From NCBI GenBank assembly GCA_039208045.1, contig JBCCRH010000047.1, forward strand, positions 1 to 21,272: a DNA stretch of 21,272 nucleotides, in the 5' to 3' direction. The DNA comes from JBCCRH01 sp039208045 (GTDB lineage: Bacteria > Bacteroidota > Bacteroidia > Chitinophagales > Saprospiraceae). Below the pieces are notes generated by a model. It had not been told where the DNA came from. It saw only the letters and a list, made by a program, of their open reading frames with translations, and made no database searches. Positions 16,723 to 21,272 of this stretch are shown piece after piece. The translations under genes and the position numbers were made by a program. How positions within the stretch are numbered: the first letter of the stretch is position 1; each line of letters opens with the position of its first letter.

Positions 16723-16929
16723 TTATAAGATAAAATTTAGGAGACCTTTGGCGTACTGCTTAGGGATAGTGCTTTCATATCTACGTTTATCTTAGTTCCA
16801 TAGCACACTTTTTCCCTAAAATAAGGATGGCAATAGGTCTCGATGGCTTATCGTACGCTCGGTAGGCCTGGCATGCGGATGTCTATACGCAAGCCGATTG
16901 ATTAAGCAATACGAGATGCACTTTTTCGA

Positions 16930-16960
16930 ATTGAGAAAGCTGGGTCTCGAAATACTTATA
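16930..16960 (+). promoter_or_regulatory. Weak candidate promoter of the third giant gene
   Basis: TTG at 16931-16933, 19 bases, then TACTTATA at 16953-16960. The spacing fits the Bacteroidota pattern but the -7 box matches only partly. It would give a leader of about 50 bases. Confidence 0.25.
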
Positions 16961-16963
16961 TAT

Positions 16964-16989
16964 GTTCTACAGAACAAGAAATGTTGTTC
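16964..16989 (+). promoter_or_regulatory. Alternative small hairpins upstream of the third giant gene
   Basis: GTTCT (16964-16968) can pair with AGAAC (16971-16975), while GAACAA (16972-16977) can pair with TTGTTC (16984-16989). GAAC is shared, so the two stems exclude each other. This may be a protein-binding repeat or a leader structure; both stems are short. Confidence 0.3.
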
Positions 16990-17015
16990 CGAAAAACGAT
17001 AGACAAACATTATTA

Positions 17016-20000
17016 ATGAATACACCACATTACACAAACATGAGACGTTTTTACAACTCCAGTGTAGAAAATTTTAAAGCGGTCTTATTTTCTAACCATG
17101 TGCGAGTAGCAATGCTAGCTATTGCAGGCTTAAGCTTTTTATTACCTAACTTTTCGTTAGCACAGCGGGTAAGCAGTGGCCTTGTCACCTTGTATGATTT
17201 CACAGAGAGTAGCGGTACTACGGTGGAAGATAAGGTAGGTAATTTGGATTTGCATATCCAGAATCAGAGTAACACCAATTGGCTCTCTGGCTGTGGATTG
17301 AGTATTCACACAGCTACCATTCTTGAATCGAGTGGGAATGCAACCGCTTTGAAGACTGCTCTTCAAGGCACGAATGAAATTACCATTGAAGCTTGGATAA
17401 AGCCCGCAAATACCTCTCAAACAGGACCAGCAAGAATTGTAACGATGTCTCCTGACTGGATTGATCGCAACTTCACTTTAGGGCAGAGTGGAAATAGATA
17501 TGCCACGAGATTGCGGACAGGCAATAATAATGGACTACCTGAAATCGTCTCACCGGCTGCATCAGTTGGCACCAATTTACAGCACGTAGTATATTCTAGA
17601 GAGCATAGTGGTGAAGAGCGAATTTATATAGATGGCTCTGTTGTATATAGCGGCACTAGAACAGGGGATTTTAGCAATTTTGTAGATTATCCTTTAGCTA
17701 TAGCTAATGAAGTAGGAGGTAGCCGTGCTTGGTTGGGGGAGATTTATTTGGTAGCCATATACAGTAAGGACTTGAGTAGCTCAGAGGTAAGTCAAAATTT
17801 TGCTGCCGGGCCATGTCCCTCTGTTAATATTGGAGGAAGTTGTAGTATAGAGGTTCGTGCGAAAGGAACTTGTGGTAGCGAAACGATCGATTTAAGGTAT
17901 GATGATGTAACGGTTGCTACGTTTACTTTAACTAGTAGCCTTGCTAATTACACTTACAGTGGGGGCTATGGTGGTCAAGATATAAAAGTTGTATTTACTA
18001 ATGATGGAAGTGTAGGGGCTTGTGATAAAAATGTACAGATTGATCATATAAGAATAAACGGAGCGACTTTCCAAACATCAACGAACGGTATAAAAAACGG
18101 TTGTGGTCCTCAAAATGATGAATGGCTATTTTGTGATCACGATTTTTTTGATTATGGTGCTCTAGGAAGTTGCAGTAACGGAAGTGTTATTAATACGGTT
18201 GTTCCAGATGAAAACTTCAGTTTTGACTGCGATGATGGGGTACAAGTAGATATCTATGGCTCAGGGGTCAATTGCTCGAATAATCCTGATTCTGAAGTTA
18301 CCATACCAAATCCAAGTAATGTTTTCCAAGTGGTAGTGGAGATCGTTTACAAAAACCAAAATCCAGGTAGCTCGGTTACTGTACAGACAGATAATGGCGA
18401 CTCCTACGTACTTAATCAAGTATCGGTTAGCGGGATGAGCTCTAATGTTAGAGTATATAGAGGAGTGATTCCTCAAGCAGTGTCTACTGTTGGGCATAAT
18501 TCAGAAACAAATGGTTGTGGGAATAATAATGGCCTGCAGTCTTTAGTGGCTTATGCCTTCCGTAATGTAGCCATCAAACGCTCTTCTTCGGGGGTCTTCA
18601 CAGGGATTAGCGGATTCTGTGATTTCGAAAGTTTCGACATTCCCATTCCAACTGATAATAGTCCCAGAGATGTGACTATTAATGTACCTATTTCAGAAAT
18701 GACACCAGATGGAAGACATATGGTGGTGACTGCTACTGCCGGTGGTGTAACGAATTCCGTTACTATCTTTGGTCCAGATGGAGATTGCTGCTTGAATATC
18801 CCTGCTATTTTCTTGGCTAATGTGCCTGGTAGTACTTCCACTGCGACCATAACTATTGACACTAGACCGGAATCCGATCCAAACTCTCCTCAAAATTGTG
18901 GCCAATCCTACGTTATTGCAGGCTTGGCTTTTGCAGACATAGATTGTACTACTGTGGTCATAGGTTCTGATTTTGGTGATGCACCAGAGAGTTATGGGGA
19001 TATTTGTTATACAGTAATAGACGCTAATACCACTAGGTTGGGTAGCCTAGTGGATACAGAAGCGGGAATGATCAATAGCAATGATGCACAGGGAGATGAT
19101 AATGATGGACAGGATGATGAAGATGGAGTAACTTTTAGTAATAGTGGGAATTGGGAACCTGGCTCCAGTCAAACCGTTACAGTTTCCTGGAGTACTAATG
19201 ATGTTCAAGGGCATATTTTCGGTTGGGTAGATTTCGATGGTAATGGCACCTTTGATAATGATGAGCAAGTTATTACCAACTTAGTTGTTGGTAGTGGCGT
19301 TGGAAGCGATAATTATGGTGGTAACCGAGTTGCGAGTGGTACTAAGACTATAACGTTCACCGTCCCATCGAATGCTGACTGTGGAAATACCTATGCGCGT
19401 TTTACCATCAATAGTGACCTTTCAACTGTAGGCCCAACTGGAACGTTCTGCTCAACGAACGATCCAAGTGAAGATGGGGAAGTGGAAGATTATCAAGTGA
19501 CGATTGAAAATGTCGATGCTGGAACGATTAGCAGCGACCAATCAGGGTGCTCGCCTTTTGATCCCTCTAACTTAACAGGTACTAATGTTGGATCAGGTGT
19601 AACCTACCGCTGGCAGTCACGTCCGGGTACCTCGGGTTCTTGGACTAATATCAGTGGAGCAACTGGCCAAAACTACAATCCCCCGTCACTCACCCAAACC
19701 ACTCAATTCCGTCGCCAGGCAAGAGCAAATTCAAACTGCCCTTTTGTGACTTCTAATGTCGTTACGATTACTGTTAATCCATTACCAACGGTAACTGCAA
19801 ATGCTAATCAGACGGTCTGTTTGGGAGAATCGGTTACCCTATCCGCTACTGTTTCGGGTGGAACAAATCCGGTAAATCTTACATGGACACCAGGAAATTT
19901 AACAGGTGCCACTATAAGTGTTACGCCAAGTGCTACGACTACCTACACTGTTACAGCTGTAGATGCCAACGGCTGTACCGATACCGATCAGGTCACTGTT

Positions 20001-21272
20001 ACAGTCAATCCTACTCCTTTAGTTAATATTTCCTGCCCAAGCGATCCATTCACTTCAAGAATTATTTCCAATAGCCCTTCTTGTAATAATAGTGGAATGT
20101 ATGGATTATATACGGATGATCTATTGGGAGATAATACCCCTCTAAGATTTTTTGCTGTACAAGGTGCAGCAACCCTCCAAGAATTCAGTAATGGTACGGC
20201 AGTTATTAGCTTTACTGCTGTTAACACCGTCAATTCCAATCTGGTGTTTGAGGTAAAAGGGGTATATAGTGGTAGAACGTTTACTGCTCCACCTGGTAGT
20301 CCGAAAGAAAATGAGCAATGTATCGGAGATATTGATAATAGCGATTGGTACTACTATACGACGCTTGAAGGACAATTAACCGGGCTAAATGGTCTAGCTG
20401 GCGCTAAAGTTTTGATAAGTAGAAAAGGCCCATCTTTCCAAATTGGTACAGGCGCCAACTTAAATGATGCAAATGTATTCGGTGCCTCAGGTTGGCTTAT
20501 GTTCCAAACGCTTAGTGAGCCCGATGATGCGAATTTCTCGTTCAAATCTTCACCTTCTGGTGGTGATTTTAATATCAACCTTTCTGGTGCAAGTCTTCAA
20601 GGGCAGAACGACTTAGGGTGCTTAACGATATGTGCAGGAGAGTCGACTACACTCACTGCAAATGTAATTGAGGGTAGCGGTGTTTCCTTCTTATGGAGTA
20701 CTGGTGCAACAACACCTTCCATCACGGTAACGCCAGGTACAACTACCGATTATTCAGTAGTAATAACAGATAGTAATGGTTGTACGGCTTCTGACGAGGC
20801 GACTGTGACAGTAAATCCTGTTCCTACCGTCGATGCTGGTAATAATAGAACTATCTGCGTCGGTGGTTCAACTACACTAACAGCTACGCCATCAGGAGGT
20901 ACAGGGCCATTTACTTACACCTGGATGCCAGGTAACCTAAGTGGAGCTTCTGTGAATGTATCACCAACTACGACAACAACGTATACCGTAACCATTGAAG
21001 ATGCGAACGGCTGTACGAATACGGATCAGGTAACTGTAACCGTTGTGGCTGATCCAACCGTTGATGTAAATGTCGATAACGCTGAGATATGTGTGGGTGG
21101 TTCAGCTACGCTAACCGCTACTGTTAGCGGTGGTACGGGCAATGTCAGCTTCCAATGGCAAAGCCGACAGGGCACCAGCGGAACCTTTACCAATATCTCT
21201 GGTGCAACGAATGCAACGCTCAACACAGGTTCCTTAAGTACCACTACCCAATATCGGGTTCGGGTAACGGTA
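17016..21272 (+). CDS. Giant secreted LamG/CBM60-like/GEVED/Ig-repeat protein (3' end missing)
   Basis: From the ATG at 17016 the frame is open for 1419 codons to the last base of the window, so it is truncated by the edge. A long N-terminal signal sequence has its hydrophobic core at about 33-47 and cleavage near LAQ at residue 50. A LamG/concanavalin-like domain (about 51-265) has the typical EITIEAWIKP and IYIDG strands. A CBM60-like calcium-dependent carbohydrate-binding module (about 276-370) follows, with IEVRAKGTCGSETIDL, VVFTND and DKNVQIDHIRING. An unrecognised Cys-containing region (about 385-645) precedes a GEVED domain (about 652-830, opening DFGDAPESYGD and closing EDGEVEDYQV). 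Ig-like repeats follow (about 833-1000 and 1196 onward), split by a second unrecognised domain (about 1002-1195). A T9SS sorting domain is expected beyond the edge. An alternative start is the ATG at 17040. Likely role: surface carbohydrate binding or adhesion. Confidence 0.9.
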   Translation, partial: MNTPHYTNMRRFYNSSVENFKAVLFSNHVRVAMLAIAGLSFLLPNFSLAQRVSSGLVTLYDFTESSGTTVEDKVGNLDLHIQNQSNTNWLSGCGLSIHTATILESSGNATALKTALQGTNEITIEAWIKPANTSQTGPARIVTMSPDWIDRNFTLGQSGNRYATRLRTGNNNGLPEIVSPAASVGTNLQHVVYSREHSGEERIYIDGSVVYSGTRTGDFSNFVDYPLAIANEVGGSRAWLGEIYLVAIYSKDLSSSEVSQNFAAGPCPSVNIGGSCSIEVRAKGTCGSETIDLRYDDVTVATFTLTSSLANYTYSGGYGGQDIKVVFTNDGSVGACDKNVQIDHIRINGATFQTSTNGIKNGCGPQNDEWLFCDHDFFDYGALGSCSNGSVINTVVPDENFSFDCDDGVQVDIYGSGVNCSNNPDSEVTIPNPSNVFQVVVEIVYKNQNPGSSVTVQTDNGDSYVLNQVSVSGMSSNVRVYRGVIPQAVSTVGHNSETNGCGNNNGLQSLVAYAFRNVAIKRSSSGVFTGISGFCDFESFDIPIPTDNSPRDVTINVPISEMTPDGRHMVVTATAGGVTNSVTIFGPDGDCCLNIPAIFLANVPGSTSTATITIDTRPESDPNSPQNCGQSYVIAGLAFADIDCTTVVIGSDFGDAPESYGDICYTVIDANTTRLGSLVDTEAGMINSNDAQGDDNDGQDDEDGVTFSNSGNWEPGSSQTVTVSWSTNDVQGHIFGWVDFDGNGTFDNDEQVITNLVVGSGVGSDNYGGNRVASGTKTITFTVPSNADCGNTYARFTINSDLSTVGPTGTFCSTNDPSEDGEVEDYQVTIENVDAGTISSDQSGCSPFDPSNLTGTNVGSGVTYRWQSRPGTSGSWTNISGATGQNYNPPSLTQTTQFRRQARANSNCPFVTSNVVTITVNPLPTVTANANQTVCLGESVTLSATVSGGTNPVNLTWTPGNLTGATISVTPSATTTYTVTAVDANGCTDTDQVTVTVNPTPLVNISCPSDPFTSRIISNSPSCNNSGMYGLYTDDLLGDNTPLRFFAVQGAATLQEFSNGTAVISFTAVNTVNSNLVFEVKGVYSGRTFTAPPGSPKENEQCIGDIDNSDWYYYTTLEGQLTGLNGLAGAKVLISRKGPSFQIGTGANLNDANVFGASGWLMFQTLSEPDDANFSFKSSPSGGDFNINLSGASLQGQNDLGCLTICAGESTTLTANVIEGSGVSFLWSTGATTPSITVTPGTTTDYSVVITDSNGCTASDEATVTVNPVPTVDAGNNRTICVGGSTTLTATPSGGTGPFTYTWMPGNLSGASVNVSPTTTTTYTVTIEDANGCTNTDQVTVTVVADPTVDVNVDNAEICVGGSATLTATVSGGTGNVSFQWQSRQGTSGTFTNISGATNATLNTGSLSTTTQYRVRVTV

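Larger units (their letters stand above)
16723..17015. other. Intergenic leader region of the third giant gene
   Basis: No convincing gene. A forward frame of about 60 codons (roughly 16820-17000) has no good start and no recognisable family. An 8-base direct repeat GGTCTCGA occurs at 16836-16843 and 16943-16950. The last 90 bases carry the candidate promoter and hairpins listed separately. Confidence 0.5.

Noticed and set aside
16816..17037. Reverse 73-codon frame over the third giant gene leader
   Set aside because: It overlaps the start of the third giant gene and has irregular, Cys/His/Arg-rich composition without family signal.

Overview
The window looks like a chromosomal segment from a member of the Bacteroidota, most likely the Saprospiria (Lewinella/Haliscomenobacter-like). 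The reasons are three giant Cys- and Asp-rich surface proteins, recognisable type IX secretion (T9SS) C-terminal sorting domains, dockerin-type calcium repeats followed by a Ser-Trp-Arg-Phe-Val block, a TonB with the Bacteroidota proline-rich layout, a TPR histidine kinase, weak Shine-Dalgarno sites and promoter-like TTTG-N19-TA patterns. The taxon is inferred from families, not from a marker gene.

Layout. (1) 1-5373 (+): the 3' part of a giant secreted protein gene, open at the left edge, ending in a carboxypeptidase-regulatory-like domain, a dockerin, a cohesin-like domain and a T9SS sorting domain. (2) 5374-5704: overlapping hairpins, a strong intrinsic terminator, then a 161-bp long-hairpin element. 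(3) 5705-7750 (-): TPR-containing membrane histidine kinase. (4) 7928-8881 (-): TonB-family protein with two membrane segments and two polyproline tracts. (5) 8882-9351: a divergent regulatory region holding candidate promoters for both sides and a second 163-bp long-hairpin element with the same internal core and apical loop as the first. (6) 9352-16185 (+): a complete giant protein, paralogous to the first over most of its length. (7) 16186-17015: AT-rich gap with a reverse-strand gene remnant and candidate regulatory structures. (8) 17016-21272 (+): a third giant secreted protein (LamG, CBM60-like, unknown domain, GEVED, Ig-like repeats), running off the right edge; it has no stop codon in the window.

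How it may work together (inference): the three giants are export substrates that would end up on the cell surface or in the matrix, with carbohydrate-binding and calcium-dependent modules suggesting adhesion, scaffolding or polysaccharide capture. TonB would energise outer-membrane uptake and the TPR kinase would sense an unknown signal. No uptake receptor, glycosidase, ExbB/ExbD, response regulator or T9SS core gene is visible here, so a functional link remains speculative.

The most unusual items are the two related long-hairpin elements, placed at gene boundaries and sharing a central C(CTTA)G loop, and the pair of giant paralogues that carry different inserted domains in a common backbone and combine dockerin and cohesin-like modules in one polypeptide.
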